Of a stretch of 64,000 nucleotides of DNA, positions 9,990 through 21,891 are shown piece by piece. How positions within the stretch are numbered: position 1 is the first letter of the stretch; each line of letters opens with the position of its first letter. The translations under genes were made by a program, and so were the position numbers. The DNA comes from Scenedesmus sp. ARA3. Taxonomy: Eukaryota; Chlorophyta; Chlorophyceae; Sphaeropleales; Scenedesmaceae. The notes below the pieces were generated by a model. It was not told the DNA's origin. It searched no databases and worked only from the letters and a program-made list of their open reading frames with translations. The DNA lies in assembly GCA_004335835.1 (NCBI GenBank), contig RWJK01001978.1:1-64000 (forward strand), in the 5' to 3' direction.

Positions 9990-12277
9990 ATGGCAACGCT
10001 AAAAAGGCTCGCAGTCTCTATCACCGTTCTAGTGATAGTGGCAGGTGAGGGGCGGGGTCTTGGACGTGGCATCAATTCGCGCCTCCTGGCCTGATATGTG
10101 TCTCTGGCTAGCTGTTCTCGCCGTGCTGAACGACCACACCTGATCACCGCATAGCTTACAAACTATCTTCATCCGTTTGTTTGCTTGAACTCATGAACTG
10201 CGTTTAATAATGCAGGTTGCAGCCATGCAGTCACAGCCAGCGTAGATGCAGTCAGAGGACTGGAACCCAGCACCAGCAGTGCAGCCACAACCAACACACC
10301 CAGCAGTGCAGCCAGGATCCAGGCAGCAGCTGCTGCTAGGCAAGCAGCACCTATTGCACAGCAGATGCTGCGGCAGCCTCTGGTGCAGCAGCAGGTGGTC
10401 AGGCAGCCTGCTGCGCAACAGCAGCTGCTGAGGCAGCCTGGTGCTGTCATTCAGCAGCCATCAGCTGCCTTGCAAGGCGCTGCTGCTGCTGTGCAGCAGC
10501 CACTCATGAGGCCAGCAGCAGCAGCTAGAGGTGCTGCAGGCCAGCCTGTGCTGGTGCCAGCCAGGCAACAGGTAGTAGTCCAGCAGCCAGCAAGGCAGCA
10601 GCAGCAGCACCAGCAGCAGCCTGTGCTGGTGCAGCAGCCCGCCAGACAACAGCAGCAGCAGACCGTCTTGCAGCAGCCAGTAGCCGCAGCCAGGCCTGTC
10701 GTGCAGCAGCCGGGCAGGCAGCAGCAGATCATTGTGCAGCAGCCAGTTGCAGCTGTCAGGCCAGGGCAGTTGCCAGGCCAGATCATCACGGCACCAGTGG
10801 CAATGCAGCCTGTTGCGGCAGCACGGCCTGTGCCGGTGCAGCAGCCGCGCATTGTGTATGTGCCAGTGCCGGTGCCAGTTGCTGCGGAGCCTGTGGCTGC
10901 CCCAGCACACACGGCGCCCAAGCGGCCTGAGCGCAGCAGCGGCGGCCTTGGGGGGCTGGGGGACCTTGACTTTGGCCTGCTGCCAAAGTGAGCAGACACG
11001 ATATAACGCGAGACCGCAGCATATCTGAACACGACTTGACGTTAGATCCTAAAAGGATGCCCTTGCATTTGTACAACAGCCACAGATGAACATAATTGTT
11101 GTGTGAAAGGTCACATTAACAAACGTGTTCAGCACAAGAGCGTGCCAGCAATCGCAGAAGAGCGCCAGCATCCCTCCACGCTAACCTCCTGCTGCCGCGC
11201 TGCCGTATTACCATTTTCTGCCGCCGCCCGCTGCCAGGCTGAACCTGACCAGTGGCCTGGAGAGCTTCCGCAGCGGCCTCAGCGGCCTGCTCACGGACTT
11301 CCAGAAGAACGGCGGCTTCTGGAACGCAGCCAGCCGCTCCGAGAACATTGCGAATGCGGTGCAGCTGGGCGTGAAGGGAGGGCTCAACCTGGTGGCACCC
11401 ATCGTGAATGGCATCGCTAGCAGCGTGCCCATCATGGTGAGGGGAGGGAGAGGGAACAGGATGGATGTTGTAGATGAAGAGTTGAGGTGCACATGGCTGC
11501 GACTACTTTGTGATGTGTATTTGCTCTGAAAAGTAGCTGCACATTTTCAGTGAGTGAAGGCAGCGCATCAACACATGCTGGTTGCATTGCATGCTGCACT
11601 GCAGATAACTGCATTAGCAGAGCAGCAGTCTTGTACATCCTGCTTTCTGAAGCAGCGTGCTGCCTTGTGGGTTCACGTTGCATGTTGCGGCCCACCGCCA
11701 GACCGCCTGGTGCATATGGCGTAAGGGTGGCCGGGCTCGACGGCCAAGCTCAACGTGTGCTGAGGCTGACACACATTGCTCTGTGCTTCTTCTTAATTGC
11801 ACCCATGATACCCCCCCNCCCCACCGTGGCCTTTATGTTGACATTCGTCTTCAACACACCACACTCCTGCTGCTGCTGTCACTGTCGCTGCAGGTGCCCT
11901 CCCTGAACGGCCAGTGCCTGCAGGGCAAGGCTGTGCGGCCCCTCAAGAGCAACAGGAAGCTCATCATGTGCCTGGTGGGCACTGGCGCACAGGTCACGGA
12001 CTACATCCTGAATGCAGCAGACTCCCTGGCAGGCATGGCAGGAGAAGTGCTGGACCCTGAGGCAGCAGCAGCCCTGCAGGACAACAATAGCAGCAGCAGC
12101 ACAAATGCAGCGGCAGGGGAGCCGGAGCCAGCTGCTGCAGCACTGGCTGCGCCACTGGTTGATGCGCCTGCTGCTGCTGAGCCAGCTGATGCAATGCCAG
12201 CGGCAGCAGCGCCGGCAGCTAGCACCCCACCAGTTAACAGCCCACCAGCCAGCGCTGCAGCTCCGGCGGTACCGTAA
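9990..12277 (+). CDS. Secreted Gln/Pro/Val/Ala-rich protein of unknown function
   Basis: Four exons: 9990-10044, 10216-10987, 11238-11436 and 11894-12277, totalling 469 aa with all phases closing. Exon 1 encodes MATLKRLAVSITVLVIVAG, a clear signal peptide. Exon 2 is a low-complexity segment of about 250 residues with QQP, ARQQ and VPVPVPV motifs, ending GGLGDLDFGLLPK; its TGA is avoided because the donor (CCAAA|GTGAGC) overlaps it. Exon 3 gives a better-ordered stretch (SGLESFRSGLSGLLTDF..NGGFWNAASRSENIANAV). Exon 4 has VPSLNGQCLQGKAVRPL..RKLIMCLVGTGAQVTDYILNAADSL, then an Ala/Pro/Ser tail. I recognise no family. It could be a cell-wall or extracellular matrix protein, which is inference from the signal peptide and composition. 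One base in intron 3 (11819) is N. Confidence 0.72.
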
Positions 12278-13112
12278 CTCAACCTTTCAAATTTAGTTGT
12301 TGCGCTGGTGAGCTGTGCACATTGTAGTTCGCAGCACTGTGTGACGCAGCTGAACATTATTGATTCTTTGCTGAAGCTTGGTGTATTGTTGTTGTGTTGT
12401 AGCTCCGCTTGGGTGCCTCGCATCAGCCTGGTCACAGGTCATGTCCAATTGTTGTAGCGTTTGGCCCTGCACGAAGGGCCCATGTACATACATCAGCATA
12501 GCCTGCACATTTCCACCTCGTACTGCTGGAAGGCAGGATTGCACCCTGCAGCTGAAACGCTGCATCAGGAAGACACTGGAAGTGTGTCGGAGTTGTCATT
12601 TTTGAACATCACTGAATCATATGCAGGCGGCACTTGCTGCTGCCAAGCATGGCCCAACAGCTTAGTGCACACTGTTTGTTCAGTGGGGCAGAGTGTGTGA
12701 AGTCCCTGTTGACGGTTGAACAGCAGGTTACCAACCCCGGCAGGCCTGCCCTAGGGCACTTGGCCTGGCAGGGCCTGAAATTGATTTGAACCTGCAACGT
12801 GTGCGCTAGCATAATGCCATGCCGTTGTCGCCTGGTTTATGCTGTAACATGTGGCCAGATTAACTTTGCCTGAGACAAACTGCACACATATTCCAGGGGT
12901 TAGGTCACAAGGCACGACTGGCGGGTCTAGGGTTTTGGAACACAAAAGGCCTGCAGGTGCATGACATGGCCAACAAAACCTGTGACTGCTGCTTATGATC
13001 GGCACATATAGAGACTTGGACCTCAGCGATTGAGAGTGGCATCAGAGCCCTGACAGCTTGCTTGCCATTGCACACCCACCTCAAGAGCAGCAGATTACAG
13101 GCAGAGCTCAAC
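12278..13112. other. Spacer with likely 3' UTR and cupin-gene promoter
   Basis: No gene supported. A TGTAA lies at 12843-12847, about 570 nt past the previous stop, and may end that transcript. The rest should hold the cupin-gene promoter. Confidence 0.5.
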
Positions 13113-14984
13113 ATGAAGCTCCCGATACCCAAGTTTATGTTTGAGCTTTGCTTTTTCGGAGGCATAATCATACTTGTAGCAGGGGGCGTGCAGTACCAAG
13201 TGTCGCGGAAGCAACGGACAAACTTCAACGATCAGATGTACATAGAGGACGCTAAAACAGGTAGGAAACGCGCAACGGATACCGAGATTGGAATGAAAGC
13301 AACTCACACAAAGCAGGCTTGACTGATGCAGGCATTCTCACCCAGCAAGCTGCTGCTGCTTGCTGCTGCTGTACTGCACAGGCAACAGTACACGATACCG
13401 TGTGCTGGTGGGCAAAGATGATACAGCAGGAGAGTACTTTACAGTAGAGGTCCTGATACGACCCACGGCATATGGCCTCGTGAAAGGTGGGCAGGCTCGC
13501 CAATGGTCTCTACCCTGACCAGCTTGCAGGAAGGCACGCTTTGCAAGGCAGCTGCAACTGCTGAGCCCATGAGATTTTTTTTATATTATACCCACAGTGA
13601 TGACGAATCCAAACAGCAGCCTTGCAGTTTGCCACACAACACAGCATACCAGCTGCCAGTCGCCGCAGCATCTTGCAGGAACGACATGCAAGCCAAGCGG
13701 CCATCATTCAGGTGCACTGCCTTTGCAGCCACGCAGCGCCTCAACCAGCCAGATGTCCACCCACTTAACTCTGCAATCCTGCCCAGCCCTTAATTCTCCC
13801 TCTCCACACATGTAGGGCGCACATCCGAGTAGGATACAGCCTTTCAGTGCCAGAGCCAGCTTCAGCGCTGCTTACATGTTGTAAAATGAAAACTCTCCCT
13901 TTACATGTGCGCCGCGCACCCTGCATGATGCCCCTGCAGGCAAGCCTGGCTCCGATGCAGCGCACTACCACAGCCAGCAGCAGGAGCGTGTGCGCGTGAA
14001 GGCTGGCAAGCTGGGCTACTACATCGGGCACCACAGCCACGTGCAGGCGGCAGAGGCGGGCGAGGAGGTGCTGATCAAGCCAGGTGAGCGCAGCAGCGGC
14101 ATCTGCGCAGCAGCGTAATTGGGACGACAGGGAGGTAGACAAGAGCAGGGTTTTGTTCCTTACAGCGTGGCGTACGCTGAGATCCAGCAGCTTGACAGCC
14201 ACCACAGTGCTTTGAGACAACCTTTTTGGCCAGCACCTGCAACAACCGTCTGCTGCTGCTGCTGTTGCTGCCGCTGCTGCCTGTCCTGTGCGCTGCCCAG
14301 GCGAGGCGCATGCGCTGTTCAATGCCGGGGGCGGCTCCAACGGCAGCGAGCTGCTGCTGGAGGTGACGCACTCCCCTGCACGCCACGGCGAGGCGCTGTA
14401 CGAGACGCTGGCAGGTGCGGCGGGGGTGCGGCAAGGCTGCTGCACCAGGGCCTGGTGTTAGCCAGCCATGGTAATATGACGATATCATGCCGCGGCTTGA
14501 GCCGTATTGCTGTTGTATGTGATGTGCTGCTGAGGCAGGCACCTGGCTGCAGCAGGGCGAGCAGCCATCAGTGCCGCAAATGCTGAGCATGTATGCCGCA
14601 TAGATGTTGAAAGTGCCTGGTTGAATACACATATCTCTGCTGCTGTTGCTGGCATTCCTGCTGCTGTTATCACTGCCAGGCCTGGGCTATGACTATGAGT
14701 CCCCACTGGCAGTGAGCCCTCTGCAGAAGTGGCTCACCCTGGGCTATGCTGAGGTGGTGCCCACAGACATCCCTCCAGCCACCTGGAACTTCATACAGAG
14801 CTGGCTGCTGCCTTTTGCACAGAAGATCGGCTACAAGCCCTTCTACCCGCAGTACAAAACGAAGCGGGAGTACAGCGGCAGGGACGGCCAAGCGGAGCAG
14901 CAGAGCTGGAGGAGCAGGAGTGGCAAGGATGAGGATGATGACATTGACGATGTTGAACTGGATATGGATAAATACGAGCTTTGA
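13113..14984 (+). CDS. Membrane-anchored cupin-2 domain protein
   Basis: Four exons: 13113-13260, 13940-14083, 14301-14414 and 14680-14984, giving 236 aa with phases closing. Residues about 8-27 (FMFELCFFGGIIILVAGGV) form one transmembrane segment, so I start at the Met just before it; an in-frame Met lies 17 codons upstream. The cupin core is explicit: motif 1 has H58-x-H60-x4-E65, and motif 2 is GEEVLIKPGEAHALFN (residues 90-105), an exact fit to G-x5-P-x-G-x2-H-x3-N. A metal site of two or three His plus Glu is therefore intact. The C-terminal part (YDYESPLAVSPLQKW..WNFIQSWLLPFAQKIGYKPFYP) is conserved-looking but unassigned and ends in an acidic tail (DEDDDIDDVELDMDKYEL). The substrate cannot be inferred. 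A TGTAA occurs three bases after the stop. Confidence 0.8.
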
Positions 14985-15582
14985 AGTGTAACGTTGTGGC
15001 TGTATGGGGCGTCTGCCGTTGATGAGCAAGCAAGGCAGCAACCAAGGTTTCTGGCACAGCGCTTGCCAGGGGGCCCTCGGCTTGATGTGCAACCCCGTGG
15101 TTCACGTCTAAAATCACTTGATGTGCTCATCAACACTTGGAGCAATGCACGCAGCTGCTGACATGCAGTGGGTGATGTGCAGGTGCAGGACCGTGTAGGG
15201 GTGTGAGTGAGCAGCAAGGCTCATGCCTGGCGGCACGCAGTAGCCATGTTTGAGCGGCAAGCAGGACTCATCGTGCTGGGTGTCAAGGAGTCGCAGCGCA
15301 TCCCCCGACCTGCCAGGGTTCTTGTTGCGGCACGTCACGGACAATGCAAAGGATCGATCCCTCTTTCCGATTACATCACAACTCGTTGGTTGTGGATTAC
15401 AACAACCTAGCATGCTGCTGCAGGCTACCAAGTGCCAGAACAGACTGGCACACCGCTAGCTTCATGATAGCATGCGCAGCTCTGCCTGCAAGAAGCTGTG
15501 GACACTACAGATAGCGCGCCTGGCTATGCAGACCGGCAGCTGTGGAAGATCGGCACTCGCAACTGGCACGCAGTCAATCGTG
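14985..15582. other. Spacer upstream of the PP2C gene
   Basis: No gene supported. It probably contains the 3' UTR of the cupin gene and the PP2C promoter. In-frame Met codons at 15472 onward could extend the PP2C N-terminus. Confidence 0.5.
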
Positions 15583-17479
15583 ATGAGGACCTGTGTGCCT
15601 TTACACGGCCCTCCACGGGCAGTTTCCTCTATTTCTAGCTTAAGATCGAGCGCTAGGCTAGCGGGACCCTTGCAGGCTGCAGGCGGGGGTGCTACGGTGA
15701 GCACTGAGCTCTTGTGCGTGGCCGTGGTTGCATGAGCTATCAGGAGCCTAGCAGCATGCTTGAGGCATCGTTCTGACAAGCACACAGCCTCGCATCCTGC
15801 TGAATGCCCTGTTACCCAAGCAGCAGCATCAGCAACCCCCACCAGCATGCCTCTGCATGCACAGGTGCATCATGTGTGCATTGTTGTGGTGCTTCCTGCA
15901 GGCTTGGCCCGTGATGCCACTGCACCTGCAGCGCAAGGTCAACGTATGGGCTCGCTCCTTCAACTCAGAGGATGCGCTGGCCTCACCACCAGCAGCACCT
16001 GCCCTGCCATACAGCAACAGCAGCAACAGTAACAGCGGCGTGAACAGCCTTCGCGTCAACCCCAGCGCACTAGGCACCAGCACGGTGGTGGAAACAGAGC
16101 CTGCTGTAAAGGCTGCTGCTGGGTCTTCAGGCGGGGTGCTGGCCAGTGACCTAGGCAGCTACTTCACAGCTGCAGCACAGCTGAACGGGCACTCAACAAC
16201 AGATGCAGCAGCAGCAGCAGCAGCACCGGCAGGTACGCCCAGCAGTAACGGCAAGCCGGAGGCAGCAGCAGCAGTGCCACCAGCAGCAGCAGCAGCAGCT
16301 ACTAGCCCGTCAAGCAGCAGCAGCGGCAGCAGCGGTGCCAGCTCCAGCAGCACTACCAAGCCTGCTGCCGTAGCTGCAGAGGCAGCTGTGGCTCCAGCAG
16401 AGGCAGCAGCAACTGCTGACTCAGCAGCGCCAGCTGCTGCTCCTGCTGCTGAGGATGCAGCACCAGCACCAGCTCCAGCAGAAGCAGAGCCCGCAATTGA
16501 AGCAGCAGCAGCAGCAACACCTGCAGAAGTAGCCAACAGTGAAAGCAGCAGCACGGACGGCAGCAGCAGCGCCGCTGCGCCCGCCAGTGAAAGTAGCAGC
16601 AGCAGTAGTGAGGCGCAGGGTACCAGCGGCAATGGAGCTGGGCCTGCCATCCGGCTGCTGCTGCAGAGTGGTGCTGCGATGCTGCCGCACCCTGACAAGG
16701 CGCACAGGGGCGGGGAGGACAGCTTCTTCATCTCTGAGCATCAGGCTGCAGTGGGCGTGGCTGACGGCGTGGGCGGCTGGGTGAGCCTGCTGCTGCTGCT
16801 GCTGCTGGTGCATTATTGCGTTGCTTGCTGGCATCGCCAGATGTTTCAAAGCTCAGTTGGTTTCTCGGCATGTGCACCGGGCATGTGGAGCAGTGCGCCT
16901 CGTGAAGTTGGACGCAGCGTTGCATGCAAGCGTCCTCCTGCCGTCCCACACGTGTCTGTTGCTTATGTGTTGCGCTGCCTGCCCTGCAAAATCTACAATT
17001 CCTGCAACCCTGCAGGCTGAGATCGGTGTTGACGCGGGTGCATACGCGCGTCTGCTGATGGTGCATGCCAAGGAGGCTGCTGACGCGTCCACTGATGACG
17101 TGGCGGCTGGCACGCTGTCCCCACAGGCCATCCTGGAGTCGGCCTTCTACCGCACCAATGTGCAGGGTGAGGGGGGTTGGTGCTGCTGCTGTGGATGATG
17201 CTGATGGTGTTGCGTAATAGCATTCGAAGCAGCTGCCGAGGCAGTGGTGCAGGCAGGTTGAGTAAGTGCGTGGCTGGTGAGTGCACAATGCTGTCTAACG
17301 CACCAATGTGCAGGGCGAGGCACATTTGTTGATGCTGCTGCTGTTGATGATGCTGGCGCTATTGTGGCGCGCATCTGTTCTGCCTGGAAGCTACTGAGGC
17401 GGTGCAGCGACTGATGATGATTGCATGCACAGTGCATGTCCTGCTGCTCACCCTGCTGCTCACCCTGCTGCTCACCCTG

Positions 17480-17515
<36 letters not shown>

Positions 17516-18728
17516 TCATCATGTGCAGGCTCGTCGACTGCGTGTGTGCTGGTGGTGAACGGCACCACACTGTCCGCCTCCAACCTGGGCGACTCCGGGT
17601 TTGTGCTGGTGCGGGACGGCGTGGCCAGCTTCCAGTGCCCGCAGCAGCAGCACAACTTCAACTTCCCCTTCCAGCTGGGCAGCGCAGACTCCATGAGCGA
17701 CCAGCCGCAGGCGGCCATGGTGAGGGCGGTTTGTGTATATTTTTATATTATTTATTTATCATAGGCAAGCTGCTGGTTCAGTTGCATGCTGGCCTGCCTG
17801 CCTGCTAGCACACGCATGGGTGCAGTGCTAGCAGCAAGGTGTCGCTAGCAGTCTGTGGTGTGTAAAGAAGGGGCCGCAGCATTGCTGTCAGCAGCTGTAC
17901 GTGTGTTGCTGACGCAGAAGTGCACATGCACCCGCTGACAGCAACTGCATTGTGTTTGCTGCCGCTGCTGCTGCCGCTGTCCTGCAATATGTTCCGCACT
18001 GCAGCGCTTTGACCTGCAGCTGCAGCCTGGCGACATCATCGTCACCGGCAGTGATGGCCTGTGGGACAACATATTTGCTGAGGAGGCCGCTACCATCGCC
18101 AGCAAGTGCAGGGACAAGGGAGAGACAGCCACCACTGCGGCACAAGTGCTGTGCAGGTGCGCTGGCGCTGGCGCTGTGCTTTGTTGCTGCTGCATTGCAG
18201 TGCTGGGGGCTTGGTGGGGCGTTCTGTGACGCTTCATACACACAGAGCTTGCCTGCATGTGTGCCCAACAGGATCCATCTGCACCCCTGTCGCTGCCTTG
18301 CAAAGCTGGCAACTTCAGAGCTGCTAGTTTGCTGTGCAGCAGAGAGTGCGGCCATCTGCTGACCATCCATGCTGCCTTTTCTTGGCTGCTGCTGCTGCTG
18401 CTGCTGCTGCTGCAGGTACGCCCGCATGCGCGCCTCTGACGCCAAGTACCACTCGCCCTTCAGCTATGCAGCCATTCAGGCGGGATACGTCTACCTGGGG
18501 GGAAAGGTGCGCGGCGATGGCAGCAGCAGCAGCAGCAGCTAGATGTTGGCAGCAGTGCCAGTAGCCACAGCAGTTGTGAGTTTGTGCGTGTGCTCGGGCC
18601 AGGGCCTTCCCAATGCGTGAGTTGCTTTCTCAACTGTGCTTGGTAGCTGTATCGCGCGCTCGTTCGCCGATGCACATTTGTTGTGTATTGATATTGTACG
18701 AACCTGCTGACCTGACACCTGCCTCTGG

Positions 18729-18761
<33 letters not shown>

Positions 18762-18827
18762 GCAATGCAGATGGATGACATCACTGTGGTGGTCAGTTAC
18801 GTCACTCTGCCAGCAGCCAAGCTGTGA
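15583..18827 (+). CDS. PP2C-family protein phosphatase with long low-complexity N-terminus, probably plastid-targeted
   Basis: Seven exons: 15583-15696, 15902-16780, 17016-17166, 17529-17719, 18005-18156, 18416-18506 and 18771-18827, giving 544 aa with all phases closing. Exon 1 ([20 protein letters not shown]) reads as a plastid transit peptide. Residues about 55-290 are Ala/Ser/Pro/Glu-rich. The phosphatase domain begins at [15 protein letters not shown] (E310, D311), then VADGVGGW (D326), [27 protein letters not shown] (D462, D466) and [11 protein letters not shown] (D528, D529), so the metal-binding acidic residues are present. The HPDK..GGED form places it with the PPTC7/Azr1/PBCP-type (PSII core phosphatase-like) branch rather than the ABI1 type; that choice is by eye. 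The start is uncertain. The end of exon 3 is partly duplicated in the following intron. Confidence 0.85.
17151..17440 (+). repeat. Degenerate tandem duplication of exon 3 end and intron start
   Basis: The exon 3 end and donor, CGCACCAATGTGCAGGGTGA at 17151-17170, recur at 17299 as CGCACCAATGTGCAGGGCGA. Similar following sequence is offset by 148 bp. In the second copy the donor GT has become GC, so only the first copy keeps the standard donor. Confidence 0.7.
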
Positions 18828-20270
18828 GCAGCAGCAATGCCAGCACACAGCAACAGGCGCAGCAGCAGCAGCAGCAGGTACCTCTTCACGCAGCACTGAG
18901 CAGCAATGCACGTGCACGTGCGTGCAGGACTTTGGTACTTGGGGCTCTGGAGTGGAGTAGTGTCAACCTCTTGCAGCTGCTGCCTTGTGCAGTATGCTGT
19001 GCAGCTGTGTGCTGCTGCATGCGTTGTGTTTTAATTTTGCCAGGCAGGTGGTGCACTCTTGCAGGTTGAGCTAGAACTGCCAAGGTGTTATTGACACGCC
19101 GCTGTACGTTACGGTAGGCCGTTGCCTTGCGTTTTGTTAGGCTGTGGTTGGTACGCCCCACAGCATGGTGGTATCTTGAATGGCAGTTGCCGGTATGCGG
19201 TGCTGTCTTATCAAATGAAAGCGGTGTTTGGACGCCTGCTGCAGCCTGCCTGCCTCGGTTGCATCTCCTGGCAGGCTAGCTGTAGCTGCTGCTGCAGTGC
19301 GCTTTCTGTCAGCAGCATTTGGCGGCAGAGCACGGCTGATGTGGCAGCCTCTTCTCACTCGGAGCCTTGTTTCTGTTTCTGTTTCATTTGGAGTTGTCGC
19401 AGTTTCAGCAGTTGGCTGTGTGCTAGTAGCAGTGCTCAAGTTGGTGGCTGTGCCTTCATGGTGAGCACTGCTGGTGAGCCCAGGGCAAGCTGGTGCCCAG
19501 TTTGGCAGTAGGCAATGTCGCAAGCCAGGCCCCAGCTTGGTGGTCTGCTGCTGTTTGCTGGGTTGCTGTGTGGTGCCAGTCGCTGCATGGCTGGTGCGCC
19601 AACGGGTTGACTTTGTGTACCAGCAGCTGTGGCTAGGTTGTTTCGATTTGGGCCAGCAGCCAACGTCTCTCAGATGTGGCAGTCCTGTCCGTTGATTGCG
19701 TGTGTTCTGGTGAACTGTGGTGATGCATCTTCATGTAGCTTGCACTGCTTGATAGGTGGTAGTGCCTGTTGCACAGCAGTCCTTGGTAGGGCTGTATCAG
19801 GCGTGAACTGATCTGGTGATTGATGCGTATCAGCCTCCTCCCATGTTGCTGGGAGGAGCTGCACTTTGCGTGCTGCAGTTATCAACTATTCAAACGATGC
19901 TTCAGGCAGCAGCCACGTTCCCTGGTTGTCATGATTGTCCACCTGCAACTATTCCTACTGCCCTCCGCTGCGTCCAGTATAGGTCCTGTACGAGCGTTTC
20001 TAAAGCCTAATGATTGAGCTGCATGCACGTGATATCCCTTGAATATCAAAGCCCTCAGGGCTGTGCAGGCTGCACAACTGTAACTGACAGGAGGGCATCA
20101 TCAGGTGTGTCGTTGCCTGGGTCGTTTATGTATGGCAGCTACCCAAAGCCCATTGTGCGAGTTTCCTGCTGCTGCTTTGTCGACTCAACGGTTGTTCGCC
20201 TTCTCACTACTGCCTCACTGAGCGCGACACTGGCAAGCGCGTGCGCCTGTCCTCTTTCACAACAAGCAAG
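18828..20270. other. Long spacer, probable PP2C 3' UTR and MIF promoter
   Basis: No gene supported on either strand. The first clear TGTAA after the PP2C stop is at 20079-20083, so a long 3' UTR is possible. Confidence 0.5.
20079..20083 (+). terminator. Possible poly(A) signal TGTAA for the PP2C gene
   Basis: TGTAA on the plus strand, 1.25 kb past the PP2C stop and 190 bp before the MIF start codon. Assigned by position only. Confidence 0.3.
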
Positions 20271-21891
20271 ATGCCAACCTGCAACATCATTACCAATGGT
20301 CTGTATTTTCACCATGAGCTGCGGTTCTGCACACCAGTAGCAGCATCAGCAGCAGTAGCAGCAGCAGTAGCACAGAATGCACAGTCAGCACATGACTAGT
20401 TCTCTGCAACAAACGTATCCATCTTCTGCCACATGATATAGCCTGTGTGTGTCAGCTCCTACTGTGCCGGAGCTGCATGTGCACAACGGGTTTGATTGCT
20501 GTGTGCTGGAGCAAGGGACAGGCACCTTGCCTGAGCAAGCATGGATCAGCACACAGCTACGCTGTCATCTTCCACATGCTGTTCAAAAGATTTAGAAACT
20601 GTGTGTCCTGCCATGCTGCTGCAGTGCCAGGCAACTCCCTGGACAACTCAGACATCCTCAAGGCGCTGTCAAAGGCAGTCGCCTCCTCAGTAGGCAAGCC
20701 AGAGCAGGTGACCACGCGCGCTGCTGCAACCGTTCATGTTATTCTGACCATTAACATAGTGACGGTGAAAGGCTAACCACAATGCACTGTCTGGGGTTGG
20801 GCCTCACATGAGTGACGGTCTGTGCTGAGCTTCCTGCGGTTTTCCTATGTTTTCGGGTGTTCGTTGCAACGTAGTTGCCTGTGCACACCGTGTAACCCCT
20901 CTTCTTCTTCTTCTTCTTCTTCTTCTTCTTCTTCTTCTTCTTCTTCTTCTTCTTCTTCTTCTTCTTCTTCTTCTGTGTGGTCACCAGGCGTTTAACCTGC
21001 TACAGATAACGTCGATAACATGGCTGAGCGTGCGCTGCTCTGCCGCTGGCCCCTGTGCTGCCGCAGTGGGTGATGTGCAGCCTCACCACAGACAAGCCCA
21101 TGATCTACGGCGGAGTAGGTGCGTGGCATGTGCTGGTTACACCACCACCCGGTTATACCAGCCCATTCGCACCACCGAGTTACACCTAGGCAATGGTCAC
21201 TACCAGGCTGCACAAAGATCTGTTGACTGGCCTGTCACAGGGTGCGTTCAGCAGCAGCACGCTGCGCCCTACCATCATGCTAGCAATCAAGCCATAGCTA
21301 CGGCACTGTCGCACCCTGTCAATGTGCTGCTGAATATACATGAATTCATGGCTGCAGAGGCGCCGTGTGCATACGGGGAGCTCATATCCATCGGGGCCAT
21401 TGGCGGGGAGAAGAACAAGGCCATATCAGCAGCCATTGCAGCGGTGCTGCAGCAGAAGCTCAACGTGGACCCCAGCCGCTTTTATCTCAACGTGAGCAGC
21501 AACAGCAGCAGCAGCAGCGTCGCATTGCTTGGTATGCGGTACGTGCAGGCAGCCAGTATCAACAATCAGCTGCTGGTGTGCATGGACTGCCAGTGCAGAT
21601 GCTGTGGGGTTGTGCAGCTGCCAGGAGCCAGTGCTCCCTGCAGACAGCAGTTCACAATTGCAGCATCAGCCAACGCTGCCGGGAGCCGCAACTTTGTCTG
21701 CTGTGGCTGTGGCTTGCTTGAGGCAGGGACATGCAGCGAATTAAACAGCACCGCTGTCGCGCTGCGGGCACTGCTTCTGCTGACGTATGGACACATCTGC
21801 TGCGCATCCTGCCCTTTGCTGCTGCTGCTGCGCCGTGCAGTTTGTGGATGTGGGCCGCAGCGACTTTGGCTGGAATGGGTCGACCTTCTGA
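20271..21891 (+). CDS. Macrophage migration inhibitory factor (MIF/MDL) homologue, tautomerase superfamily
   Basis: Five exons: 20271-20298, 20625-20707, 21067-21118, 21358-21491 and 21841-21891. Phases close and the product is 115 aa, exactly the usual MIF length. The start is fixed by MPTCNIITNV: Pro at position 2 becomes the N-terminal catalytic proline after Met removal. Other family signatures are ILKALSKAVASSVGKPE (Lys34 at the substrate-site lysine), MIYGGVEAPCAYGELISIG, AISAAIAAVL, DPSRFYLNFVDVGRSDFGWNGSTF-type ending and Asn-Gly-Ser. The CxxC oxidoreductase motif of animal MIF is absent. Family members have phenylpyruvate/dopachrome tautomerase activity in vitro; the role in algae and plants (MDL proteins) is not settled. 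It has no transit peptide and lacks a C-terminal SKL, so a cytosolic location is inferred. Intron 2 carries a long TTC tract. Confidence 0.9.
20900..20974 (+). repeat. (TTC)n tract in MIF intron 2
   Basis: About 25 uninterrupted CTT/TTC units, the only long tract in this window that is not CAG/CTG. It lies about 90 bp upstream of the acceptor at 21066. Confidence 0.95.
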
